64,000 bases of DNA from Phaeobacter cretensis (GTDB lineage Bacteria > Pseudomonadota > Alphaproteobacteria > Rhodobacterales > Rhodobacteraceae). Below are positions 24,466-32,808 of this stretch, in pieces. The first letter of the stretch is position 1. Every line of letters starts with the position of its first letter. A program made the position numbers and the translations under genes. Below the pieces are notes generated by a model that saw only the letters and a list, made by a program, of their open reading frames with translations, was not told the origin of the DNA and did not search any database. The stretch is taken from NCBI RefSeq assembly GCF_047372505.1, contig NZ_JBKBEU010000001.1:2294001-2358000 (forward strand), read 5' to 3'.

Positions 24466-25497
24466 CTATTCGCTGTTTACCGGCCCGCTGGCGCTTGCGC
24501 CATAGCGGATCGCGGCCTCAGGATTGACCAGCACAATGTCGGTGGCGGTCAAATTCTCAGGTCCAGTGACACGCAATGCCTCTTGGCCGTCTATTTTCAC
24601 GATATGCTCTTCGGGCGCATCCGGATTGGTGCTTACATCAACGACCGGCGCTTCAGTACCAAACTGATCCCAAACCACCATCAGCTGATCTTCGGCGGCG
24701 TCAAAGTCGGGCAGATCGATTGGTGTGGTAGCGGCGGCGCCTCCGTCATCAGTTGCGGAGTTGGGAGGAAACCCGCCAGCTCCTGCGATGATGTTATCGG
24801 CACCTTCGCCGGTGGTTACGATGTCGCCAGCGCCGGCGAAGATGGTGTCGTCTCCATCCCCGCCGTTGAGATAGTCAGTTGTTTCACCGTCATCGTTACC
24901 AACCAGGCGATCATCGCCCGTTCCGCCAAACAGCGTGTCCTGATCTTGACCGCCTTTCAAGTGATCATCGCCATCATTTCCGTGCATGGCGTCGCGCCCC
25001 TTGCCACCGTCCAGTGTGTCGCCCCCTTGGCCACCATGGGCGAGATCATCTCCTGCGCCACCGTCCAGCATGTCTGTGCCAAAATGGCCAAACAGAGTAT
25101 CGTCCCCGTTTTGACCGACGATTAGGTCATCCCCGTCCTCTCCGTGCAGGAGGTCGCCATCGTTGCCACCCAGAAGGGTATCCTCGCCTTCGGATCCATG
25201 GAGGGTGTCGCTACCATTGCCACCTTGCAGCCCGTCATCCCCGGCGCGGCCGTTCAGTTGATCGTTGCCATCAAGGCCTTGAAGGATGTCATCTGCGTCA
25301 GTGCCACTCAAATGATCGCGATCGTAAGTTCCAATTGTTAGGAAGTCATTCAGAGGGACAGTCTCGGCCTCGGTACTATTGGCCGCATCGCCACCATCAC
25401 CGCCTGTCCCATCCGGGTCGACGTCTGCGTCAGCCTCATCAACTAGTAGGATACTGCCAACGGCTACTACCCCAATCATTGCAGCCAGCATCAACAT
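24466..25497 (-). CDS. RTX (hemolysin-type) calcium-binding repeat protein with N-terminal anchor
   Basis: A 343-residue protein. Residues about 1-19 are a hydrophobic segment (LMLAAMIGVVAVGSILLV), then an acidic linker, then about 14 nonapeptide RTX repeats of the GGxGxDxLx type (about residues 60-235, e.g. LDGGAGDDLAHGG) that bind calcium as a parallel beta roll. A final 100 residues (about 245-343) have no RTX repeats. Most RTX proteins leave by type I secretion using a C-terminal signal and lack an N-terminal membrane segment, so the layout here suggests an inner-membrane-anchored or Sec-exported protein. It lies between rpsO and the DUF1643 gene. Function unknown. Confidence 0.85.
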   Translation of the reverse strand: MLMLAAMIGVVAVGSILLVDEADADVDPDGTGGDGGDAANSTEAETVPLNDFLTIGTYDRDHLSGTDADDILQGLDGNDQLNGRAGDDGLQGGNGSDTLHGSEGEDTLLGGNDGDLLHGEDGDDLIVGQNGDDTLFGHFGTDMLDGGAGDDLAHGGQGGDTLDGGKGRDAMHGNDGDDHLKGGQDQDTLFGGTGDDRLVGNDDGETTDYLNGGDGDDTIFAGAGDIVTTGEGADNIIAGAGGFPPNSATDDGGAAATTPIDLPDFDAAEDQLMVVWDQFGTEAPVVDVSTNPDAPEEHIVKIDGQEALRVTGPENLTATDIVLVNPEAAIRYGASASGPVNSE

Positions 25498-25600
25498 TGC
25501 GGCGACCCCTTATGAAAAAACGCGGAAACACCGCATTTTCAAAGATGCACATGCTATAGTTGAATATCAAAGTGAATCAGTCGCGTTGGTTAGCGAGTCC

Positions 25601-26119
25601 TTATCCCACCGCTGACAGCCAAGGTTCAGGCTGTTGCGCATAGCGAATATAAAGCGGGTGTTTCGGGTGCCCTGCTTTGCTAAGCCCTAAATGGAAAAGT
25701 GGTTTTCCAGCGCCAGCGAGCGCGGCAGCCACGAGAACGCCTTGCTCGCGGAACGCACCATGGGTGCCCCAGGCACAGATCACCTGATCGGCCCAATTCG
25801 CACCTTCCAGGATTTGCGCCAGATTGTCCGGGCCTGCCGGATCCGATGCCTTCTTCATGTCGCGAGGATCGGTGGCGCGATAGGCAAAGATATTCGTAGC
25901 GCGAAACCCACCAAATCCTAGCGCGCGAGCACGCCTCTCACAGCGTTCGATGGTGGGGTCGTTTTGAACTTCAGTCGCAGTCGACGGATTGAGCATGACG
26001 AACATGACTCGCTTGCCCGCCGGATCCCAGACACGGCTCAGACTGTAACGATACTGCTCGCAGTCAGAATAGACGGCGGTCGAGGGGGCGTCCCCCTTCG
26101 TATGGCTTCGTCGGATCAT
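25601..26119 (-). CDS. DUF1643 domain-containing protein
   Basis: A 172-residue protein matching DUF1643. Its features are RYSLSRVWD near residue 24, VMFVMLNPSTATEVQNDPTI near 38-57, RARALGFGGFRATNIFAYRATDP near 65-87, and CAWGTHG near 115. The reaction is unknown. The family is common in proteobacteria and phages. It is the upstream neighbour of the RTX gene and follows truB on the same strand. Confidence 0.88.
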   Translation of the reverse strand: MIRRSHTKGDAPSTAVYSDCEQYRYSLSRVWDPAGKRVMFVMLNPSTATEVQNDPTIERCERRARALGFGGFRATNIFAYRATDPRDMKKASDPAGPDNLAQILEGANWADQVICAWGTHGAFREQGVLVAAALAGAGKPLFHLGLSKAGHPKHPLYIRYAQQPEPWLSAVG

Positions 26120-26161
26120 GCGCTTGTGGTGGCGACTCGTGGTAACGCTGTCAACCGTGGC

Positions 26162-27067
26162 TCACCGTACAAACACGCGGCTGGGGTGCAGTTCGCCGGA
26201 TTTGTAGTGCCCGACCGCAACGGCCTGACCATCCAGCGAGGCCCAAGCCTCTTCACCGTATTCAATGTCCGAGGCGAGAACCATGCCCGGGTTGCCATTG
26301 CGCAGTTTCGCGGCACCTTCGGGAGTGCAGGTCAACTGTGGGAGATCAGCAAGCCCTTCCTCTAGCGGGCGTAGAAAACCGTCGAGATCTGGTGATTTTG
26401 CCATATCGTTGAGTGTCTGCAGGCTGATCCCATCTTCTGCATCAAACGGACCAGACCAGACCCGACGCAGGCATTTTACATGGCCAAAGCAGCCAAGCGC
26501 CGCGCCCAGATCACGCGCGATGGACCGTACATAGCCACCTTTGCCGCAAGTCAATTCCAGCACGACGTGGTCCGTATCTGGGCGATCTACAAGGATCAGT
26601 TCCTCAACCCAGAGAGGGCGAGCGGCCAGCTCAATGTCTTCGCCGTCGCGGGCCAGTTTGTAGGCGCGTTGGCCGTCAATTTTTACGGCCGAGAATTTCG
26701 GTGGAACTTGCATGATGTCCCCAAGGAATTGGGGTAGGGCTGCGACGATCTCAGCGTCACTGGGTCGAGTATCAGCGCTGGAGATCACTTCGCCTTCGGC
26801 ATCATCGGTATTGGTCGCCTGACCGAGACGTACTGTAAAAGTATAGGCTTTCAACGCATCAGTGATGTACGGAACGGTCTTGGTCGCTTCGCCAAGCGCT
26901 ACGGCCAGTACGCCTGTCGCCTCTGGATCCAATGTGCCAGCATGGCCGGCTTTCTTGGCGTCAAATGCCCAACGGACCTTGTTCACAACTGCTGTAGACG
27001 TCAGACCCGCAGGCTTGTCGACCACCAGCCAGCCGGAAATATCACGCCCTTTGCGTTTGCGTCCCAT
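26162..27067 (-). CDS. truB: tRNA pseudouridine(55) synthase
   Basis: A 301-residue TruB that makes pseudouridine 55 in the T loop of tRNAs. The catalytic Asp47 is in GHAGTLDPEATG, the active-site lysine and tyrosine motifs (WLVVDKPAGLTS, KPSAVKIDGQRAYKLAR-like segment PPKFSAVKIDGQRAY) are present, and a C-terminal domain follows. I chose the ATG of MGRKRKGRD at 27067; the frame could begin four codons earlier. It belongs to the rbfA-truB-rpsO-pnp cluster but is separated from rbfA by the phosphodiester glycosidase gene. Confidence 0.97.
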   Translation of the reverse strand: MGRKRKGRDISGWLVVDKPAGLTSTAVVNKVRWAFDAKKAGHAGTLDPEATGVLAVALGEATKTVPYITDALKAYTFTVRLGQATNTDDAEGEVISSADTRPSDAEIVAALPQFLGDIMQVPPKFSAVKIDGQRAYKLARDGEDIELAARPLWVEELILVDRPDTDHVVLELTCGKGGYVRSIARDLGAALGCFGHVKCLRRVWSGPFDAEDGISLQTLNDMAKSPDLDGFLRPLEEGLADLPQLTCTPEGAAKLRNGNPGMVLASDIEYGEEAWASLDGQAVAVGHYKSGELHPSRVFVR

Positions 27068-27217
27068 GTCGTACCCCAATGTCGTCGTCGGTGAGAGAGG
27101 CGCGCGAGGTAGCCCAGCTATGACTGTCTGTCAATCGCAGGCTATCGCCAAACTGGTGCACCAGATCGCTCGGTGCCAATAAACCTGTGTGCTGGACCGT
27201 GGTTAGTTAGACGGTGG

Positions 27218-27976
27218 TTAGTTGGTTGCTGAATCAGCTTGGGTATCGTCTGTGACCACCCCAACAATTGGTCCCATCATAAAACCAGCGTCGCTGCGAT
27301 CAATCTGTGGGGCATGCAGCCGCGAGATGTTGCCGTCGAAATAGAGCGCGCTTGGAAGATTCAGGTGATCTCGAAATAAGCTGCCGAATTTGTGAAAAGT
27401 GACCGCATTGCGTGAAATCGCAAATACCACTCGCCGACCATCGGCGCTGGTGCCGACGCCGTTGCGAATGAAATATGATGTCGAGTCTGGCAAGAAACGT
27501 GGGTGCAATGCGCCATCGATGACCAACATCGGGCCGGACTGGGTTGCATATCGGCACTGCGGCGTTGTTTCGGCAAATGTAAGTGTTTCGATCACATCCG
27601 TACGGTTCGCGCCAATGCAGAGCACACCATTAGGAAGCAAGCCAAAATTTCCGGGGCCAGGGTTGGTTATCAGCCGCATCTCCTCGATATCTCCATCCTG
27701 ATAGAGACCGACTGGCGAACGATCGCGGTGGTACATGCCCGCATTGGTAGCAAAGGGCAGGGTCTGCCCCTTGGCTTTCAGATCGTCTTCGATGGCTGAG
27801 AAGTGGCCGTAGATTTCGCCCGCTTCATTTTTCAGGAACAGGCGCAGCTTGTCCTTGGCAACATCGACTTCGCAGACCGAATAGCGGTTGCCGTCATAGG
27901 CGATGTCGCGGCAATCAACCGCTGCGGCTGGCATGGCCCAGAGAGCCATCGCCAAACCCATCGCCCAACGAATCAC
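27218..27976 (-). CDS. Phosphodiester glycosidase family protein (NAGPA/DUF2233), exported
   Basis: A 252-residue protein with an N-terminal signal peptide (about 1-19, ending PAAA). The rest matches the phosphodiester glycosidase domain related to the mammalian uncovering enzyme NAGPA. Family motifs are ATNAGMYHRDRSPVGLY near residue 75, TQSGPMLVIDG near 145, and the LYFDGNISR segment near 214. Bacterial members hydrolyse or bind glycosides in the periplasm or cell wall; no substrate is proven here. It overlaps rbfA by 4 bases, so it is translationally coupled to it. Confidence 0.88.
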   Translation of the reverse strand: MIRWAMGLAMALWAMPAAAVDCRDIAYDGNRYSVCEVDVAKDKLRLFLKNEAGEIYGHFSAIEDDLKAKGQTLPFATNAGMYHRDRSPVGLYQDGDIEEMRLITNPGPGNFGLLPNGVLCIGANRTDVIETLTFAETTPQCRYATQSGPMLVIDGALHPRFLPDSTSYFIRNGVGTSADGRRVVFAISRNAVTFHKFGSLFRDHLNLPSALYFDGNISRLHAPQIDRSDAGFMMGPIVGVVTDDTQADSATN

Positions 27977-28368
27977 TCGCTAGTATCGCGGCGTACCGCG
28001 TCCTGCGACAGCATCCGGCGGGTGTCATCCATCCGGTCAAAGGTATCATCGATCTGGAACCGCAGTTCCGGCGTGAATTTCAGCGCCAGCTTTTTGCCGA
28101 TGATCCGGCGCAGCTCGCCCTTGTTGCGTGCCATCAGCTTGAGCGTTTCCTCCTGCCCTTTGCCTCCAAGGGGCAGGACATAGGCAGTCGCAATACGAAG
28201 ATCAGGCGAGGTCCGGACCTCGCCGACGGTGATCGACAGCCGATTCAGTTCGGGATCGTGCAGGTCGCCGCGTGCAAAAATCTCGGACAGGGCGCGACGA
28301 ATCAATTCGCCGACGCGGAGCTGACGTTGTGAGGGCCCTGAGCCCTCGTGGAGTTTGTTCTTAGCCAT
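27973..28368 (-). CDS. rbfA: Ribosome-binding factor A
   Basis: A 131-residue RbfA, a KH-fold 30S maturation factor that acts on helix 1 of 16S rRNA and in cold adaptation. Typical motifs are RQLRVGELIRRALSEIF near residue 14 and VLPLGGKGQEETLKLM near 68-83. It is the first gene of the minus-strand cluster in this window and is divergent from dapB with 113 bp between. The stop overlaps the start of the phosphodiester glycosidase gene. Confidence 0.96.
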   Translation of the reverse strand: MAKNKLHEGSGPSQRQLRVGELIRRALSEIFARGDLHDPELNRLSITVGEVRTSPDLRIATAYVLPLGGKGQEETLKLMARNKGELRRIIGKKLALKFTPELRFQIDDTFDRMDDTRRMLSQDAVRRDTSE

Positions 28369-28481
28369 ATATCCGATTTATGCCGAAAGCAGGGCTTTGC
28401 CAAGCGCGGTGCAAGCGGTAAGGAAAAAACCGGCATCATACTGACCACCCGCTATTCAGCACAACGACGAGGATCTATTCC

Positions 28482-29303
28482 ATGACAGCTTCCAGCACGG
28501 ACACACCCGGCATTGTGATCACCGGCGCCTCTGGGCGTATGGGGCAGATGTTGATCAAGACCATCATGGATCATCCTGGGGCACATCTGGTTGGCGCGGT
28601 GGAGCGAAGCGGACATGATTGGGTTGGTCAGGATGTGGGCCGCGCGATGGGTGGGTCCGAAATTGGGGTTACCGTGACCGACGATGCGCTTGAGGCCTTC
28701 GCAAAGGCACAGGCGGTGATTGACTTCACCAGCCCTGAGGCAACGATAGGCTTTGCTGAATTGGCGGCACAGGCGCGTGCTGTCCATATCATTGGTACCA
28801 CGGGTATGAGCGATGCGCAGATAGCACGGTTGGAGCCAGCCTCGCGGCATTCGGTACAGATGCGCGCCGGAAACATGAGCCTGGGTGTGAACCTTCTTGT
28901 ACAGCTCACAAAGAAGGTCGCAGCCGCTCTGGACGAAGATTTCGATATCGAAGTGATAGAGGCGCACCATCATCACAAGGTCGATGCCCCATCGGGTACT
29001 GCGTTGATGCTGGGCGAAGCTGCGGCCGAGGGGCGAGGCGTGACCCTATCAGAGGTTTCCGACAGTGGTCGTGATGGAATCACTGGCGCGCGCAAGCGTG
29101 GAGATATCGGGTTTAGCGCGATCCGCGGTGGCGACATCGTCGGAGAACACGATGTTCTATTTGCCGGTCAGGGTGAACGCATCGTTTTGCGGCATTTGGC
29201 AACCGACCGCGCGATTTTCGCGCGCGGTGCGATCAAAGCGGCACTTTGGGGGCAAGGTAAAGAGCCCGGCCAGTATGACATGCTGGATGTACTGGGTCTT
29301 TGA
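28482..29303 (+). CDS. dapB: 4-hydroxy-tetrahydrodipicolinate reductase
   Basis: A 273-residue DapB, the NAD(P)H-dependent step of the diaminopimelate/lysine pathway. The nucleotide motif VITGASGRMGQML is at residues 12-24, and the active-site motif EAHHHHKVDAPSGTAL near 159-174 carries the catalytic His and Lys. The ATG lies behind GAGGATC. It is divergent from rbfA, as in other Rhodobacteraceae. Confidence 0.97.
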   Translation: MTASSTDTPGIVITGASGRMGQMLIKTIMDHPGAHLVGAVERSGHDWVGQDVGRAMGGSEIGVTVTDDALEAFAKAQAVIDFTSPEATIGFAELAAQARAVHIIGTTGMSDAQIARLEPASRHSVQMRAGNMSLGVNLLVQLTKKVAAALDEDFDIEVIEAHHHHKVDAPSGTALMLGEAAAEGRGVTLSEVSDSGRDGITGARKRGDIGFSAIRGGDIVGEHDVLFAGQGERIVLRHLATDRAIFARGAIKAALWGQGKEPGQYDMLDVLGL

Positions 29304-29356
29304 TCGCCTAATCCAATAAAGCGTCGCATTGCCCGATGCATCAATAGTCTGAGCCA

Positions 29357-29563
29357 TCAAAAGTCGATGGCGATGCCTTTTTTCTCCCAATCGCCATAGC
29401 GCGCAGGGTCAGGGCCATCGCGGCCGCCAAGCTCAACGGGGCGATTGGCGGCTTCAGCTTCAGCAGCCTTGCGGCGTTCTGCGGCCTCGGCCAGCGCCCG
29501 CTGCGCGGCAGGGGGCAGCGATGCTGCTTGTGTGTCGATCTCTGTTTTGTCAGCGTCACTCAT
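29357..29563 (-). CDS. SDHAF4-like protein (DUF1674)
   Basis: A 68-residue protein ending in GGRDGPDPARYGDWEKKG, the conserved C-terminal signature of succinate dehydrogenase assembly factor 4 (DUF1674). In mitochondria SDHAF4 binds flavinated SdhA during complex II assembly; the bacterial role is inferred from homology. The N-terminal part is Ala/Glu-rich and charged. I chose the ATG at 29563 (AAGGGA upstream) because the frame upstream overlaps rsmB and has no match. It sits head-to-head with rsmB. Confidence 0.9.
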   Translation of the reverse strand: MSDADKTEIDTQAASLPPAAQRALAEAAERRKAAEAEAANRPVELGGRDGPDPARYGDWEKKGIAIDF

Positions 29564-29653
29564 GCCGGGTTCCCTTGTTGCCTTTCTATGATATACGCCC
29601 GCGTCCGGCGGCGACAACCCATCGCGCTGCTGCCCGTGCATCAGGAGACCCGC

Positions 29654-30916
29654 ATGTCTAACGCCGATCAATCCCGCCGCCGCGCAATTCACCTGCTGGA
29701 TCAGGTGTTGGGAGAGGGCAAGCTGCTGTCTGAATGCTATGCAGCCGGTGCCTTGGATAAGCTGACTGCAGAGGAGCGCGCTCGCAGCCAACGGTTGGCT
29801 ACCGATACGTTGCGAAATCTGGAACGAGCGGATCGCGTCCTGCAAAAGCACCTTAAGAAATCAACACCGATGACCGTGCATAATGCCTTGCGGGTAGGCA
29901 CGGTCGAATTGTGTCGGGGTGGTGCAGCACATGGCATCGTGAATGAGATGGTCGATATCATTGCGCGCCACCGCCGCCACAGCCAGTTGAAGGGTTTGGT
30001 CAACGCGGTTTTGCGCAAAGTAGCGGATCAGGGGCCTACAGAATGGGCGAAGCTGCGGGTACCACGCCTACCGAAATGGTTGCGTAGCCCTCTGACAAAG
30101 GCCTGGGGCGCACCTGCTATGCTGGCGATTGAGGCTACTCACCTGTCGGGCGCACCGCTGGATTTGAGCGCCAAACCCGGAGCGGATCTTTCTGCACTTA
30201 ACGCGACGCGATTGCCGACCGGGTCCTATCGCATCCACGGGTCCGTACAGGTCTCTGGTCTGCCCGGATTTTCTACGGGCGACTGGTGGGTTCAGGATGC
30301 GGCGGCAGCACTACCTGCGCAGTTGCTGGCGGCCCATTCGGGCGAATCGGTGTTGGATCTCTGCGCGGCTCCGGGCGGCAAAACCATGCAGATGGCTGCA
30401 GCCGGGGCGACGGTCACCGCCGTTGACCACTCCGCAGGCCGGATGGCGCGACTATCTGAAAATCTCGAACGCACAGGTCTGTCCGCAACGGTCATCGTTG
30501 GCGATGCACTGGAACAGACTGGCCAATATGATGCTGTTTTGCTGGATGCCCCCTGTTCGGCTACCGGCACTATCCGCCGTCACCCAGACCTGCCGCATGC
30601 CAAAGATGGTAGCGGTTTTGGAGAATTGATCGAGCTCCAGGCGCAGATGCTGGCCCATGCCTGGACCCTCGTGAAACCCGGCGGGCGCTTGGTCTATTGC
30701 ACTTGTTCGCTTCTGCCGGATGAGGGGGAATGCCAGGTTGAGGATGCGTTGGAGATGTTCCCCGATATGACCGTAGGGACCCGACTGCGAGAGATTGGCG
30801 GTATTGCAACCGATTGGATCACCGAGGAGGGCGGATTGCGTCTGCGTCCGGATTTCTGGTCGGACGAAGGCGGTATGGACGGGTTTTACATGGCCGAGTT
30901 GCGGAAGGCTGATTGA
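29654..30916 (+). CDS. rsmB: RsmB-family 16S rRNA (cytosine-C5) methyltransferase
   Basis: A 420-residue RsmB-like enzyme, which makes m5C967 in 16S rRNA. The N-terminal NusB-like helical domain spans about 1-135. The catalytic domain has the SAM motif LDLCAAPGGKTMQ near residue 235, motif IV DAPCSATGTIRRHPD and motif VI YCTCSL, carrying the two cysteines. The ATG at 29654 is supported by AGGAG. It starts a plus-strand run with the heparinase-like gene, purH, lspA and bamF. Confidence 0.93.
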   Translation: MSNADQSRRRAIHLLDQVLGEGKLLSECYAAGALDKLTAEERARSQRLATDTLRNLERADRVLQKHLKKSTPMTVHNALRVGTVELCRGGAAHGIVNEMVDIIARHRRHSQLKGLVNAVLRKVADQGPTEWAKLRVPRLPKWLRSPLTKAWGAPAMLAIEATHLSGAPLDLSAKPGADLSALNATRLPTGSYRIHGSVQVSGLPGFSTGDWWVQDAAAALPAQLLAAHSGESVLDLCAAPGGKTMQMAAAGATVTAVDHSAGRMARLSENLERTGLSATVIVGDALEQTGQYDAVLLDAPCSATGTIRRHPDLPHAKDGSGFGELIELQAQMLAHAWTLVKPGGRLVYCTCSLLPDEGECQVEDALEMFPDMTVGTRLREIGGIATDWITEEGGLRLRPDFWSDEGGMDGFYMAELRKAD

Positions 30917-31042
30917 TACAAGCGGCACTTCGCCGAAAGCACCTAGAAGTATCTGCCGCATTATCGGTGACTTGGCTTGCGACCATCGCTATGCTCGGCG
31001 CAAAACGCCCCGGAAAATTTCTCTGGCGTGAGGCAAGAGAGC

Positions 31043-32785
31043 ATGTCCCGATACGATAGAATGGCGCGGCGCGGCACCCGCCTGTTGAACCGCTTTTATG
31101 CACGGCGCGCGCGGCGACAGCCGGGTGCGACTGCTTTTGTGTCTCAGCCAGAGCCGCGCACCATCGGTAGTTTTGCCCGTGGCCGTCAGCTGGTGGCGGG
31201 CAATTTGCTGTTTGCAGGTTACCTTGTCGAATCGCCAACAACAGGTCTTTGGGATGTGGTTGCGCCGGATCTTGCGTTTGATTCCGAACGTCACGGTTTT
31301 GCCTGGCTGGATGATCTGGCCGCAGTGGGTGATTTCCGAGCCCGCGAAAAGGCGCAGCTCTGGGTGTGGGGCTGGATTGACGCCCACGGCAAGGGCACTG
31401 GCCCGGGTTGGTCTCCGGATCTGACCGGTCGGCGGGTGATCCGTTGGATCAATCATGCGCTGTTTCTGCTGGCTGCCCGTAACGCGGAGCAATCCGAGGT
31501 ATTCTTCCGCGCGCTGTCCAGTCAGACTTGGTTCCTTTCGCGGCGCTGGCAGGGGGCATCACCAGGCTTGCCACGATTTGAGGCGCTGACCGGGCTGATC
31601 TACGCGGGTCTGGCTCTCAAAGGCCACGAGGATCAGGTTGATCCGGCACTGAAAGCACTGGCCGAAGAATGTACCAATCAGATTGATGACCAAGGTGGTC
31701 TGCCCACCCGAAATCCTGAAGAACTGTTGGAGGTTTTTACTCTGCTGACTTGGGCTGCCGCAGCCTTGCAGGATGCCGGACGAGGTGTCCCGCCAGCACA
31801 GGCTGCAGCGATTGAACGCATCGCGCCCACCTTGCGCACCTTGCGCCACGCCGATGGAGGGCTTGCACGGTTCCACGGCGGCGGCCGCGGGCTTGAGGGG
31901 AGGTTGGATCACGCACTGGCGGCGAGCCATGTCATCACGCGCCATGCGGACGGTCTTGCGATGGGTTACGCACGTCTCTCCGGGCGGCGCACCTCGGTCA
32001 TTATTGATGCGTCAGTGCCGCCTAAGGGACGTGCATCGTCAAATGGTCATGCCTCCACGCTTGCGTTTGAATTGACGTCTGGACGGCGTCCTTTGATCGT
32101 CAATTGTGGTTCCGGTGAGACATTTGGCGTGGAGTGGCGCCGGGCAGGGCGGGCGACACCATCGCATTCCACTCTTTGTATAGAGGGTCATTCGAGTGCT
32201 CGCCTTGCGCCCCCGGAACGCGGCAGCGGACATGAGATAATGACCGAAGCCCCGGATACCGTGCCATTGGATGTCTCTGACTTGGAGGACGGCTATCGTT
32301 TTCAAGGCGGGCACAACGGCTATGAACGTCACTTTGGCCTGACCCACGCGCGCACATTGGAACTGGCTGTTGATGGTCGTGGTCTGGCTGGCGAGGATAT
32401 GTTGTTGGCGTTGGATACCCGAAACAAACGGCGCTTTGACAAGGCGATGGATGCGCATTCATTGAGCGGTGTCGGCTATGATATCAGGCTACATCTGCAC
32501 CCGGATGTGGATGCGGCTCTTGACTTGGGAGGCGCAGCAGTATCCATGGCGCTCAAGAGCGGGGAAATCTGGGTGTTCCGTCACGACGGAGCCTGTGAAC
32601 TAAAGCTGGAACCCAGTGTGTATCTGGAAAAGACCCGCTTAAAGCCACGTGCGGCAAAACAGATCGTTCTCTCCGGGCGGGCAATGAACTATGCCACGCG
32701 CATCCGGTGGACGCTCAGTAAAGCGCAGGAGACTGCTGTTGCCGTGCGAGACCTGAACCGGGACGATCCCGAGTTAACTGACTGA
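31043..32785 (+). CDS. Heparinase II/III family protein
   Basis: A 580-residue protein. The N-terminal half is an alpha-helical toroid-like domain (LLNRFYARRARRQ, then WVWGWIDAHG), and the C-terminal half (about 330-570) is the heparinase II/III beta domain with HASTLAFELTSGRRPLIVNCG and GHNGYERHFGLTHARTLEL. Relatives are polysaccharide lyases for acidic glycans. No signal peptide is evident, so the cellular site is uncertain and it may act on a cytoplasmic or cell-envelope glycan. It lies between rsmB and purH, an arrangement widespread in alphaproteobacteria, which suggests a housekeeping role rather than carbohydrate degradation. Confidence 0.88.
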   Translation: MSRYDRMARRGTRLLNRFYARRARRQPGATAFVSQPEPRTIGSFARGRQLVAGNLLFAGYLVESPTTGLWDVVAPDLAFDSERHGFAWLDDLAAVGDFRAREKAQLWVWGWIDAHGKGTGPGWSPDLTGRRVIRWINHALFLLAARNAEQSEVFFRALSSQTWFLSRRWQGASPGLPRFEALTGLIYAGLALKGHEDQVDPALKALAEECTNQIDDQGGLPTRNPEELLEVFTLLTWAAAALQDAGRGVPPAQAAAIERIAPTLRTLRHADGGLARFHGGGRGLEGRLDHALAASHVITRHADGLAMGYARLSGRRTSVIIDASVPPKGRASSNGHASTLAFELTSGRRPLIVNCGSGETFGVEWRRAGRATPSHSTLCIEGHSSARLAPPERGSGHEIMTEAPDTVPLDVSDLEDGYRFQGGHNGYERHFGLTHARTLELAVDGRGLAGEDMLLALDTRNKRRFDKAMDAHSLSGVGYDIRLHLHPDVDAALDLGGAAVSMALKSGEIWVFRHDGACELKLEPSVYLEKTRLKPRAAKQIVLSGRAMNYATRIRWTLSKAQETAVAVRDLNRDDPELTD

Positions 32786-32808
32786 GCCTTAAAAGGACCT
32801 GCCCTGCC

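Noticed and set aside
24879..25559. Plus-strand frames and repetitive DNA in the RTX gene, suggestive of a CRISPR or tandem repeat
   Set aside because: The periodicity is 27 bp, encodes the nonapeptide RTX repeat on the minus strand, and lacks spacer-repeat alternation.
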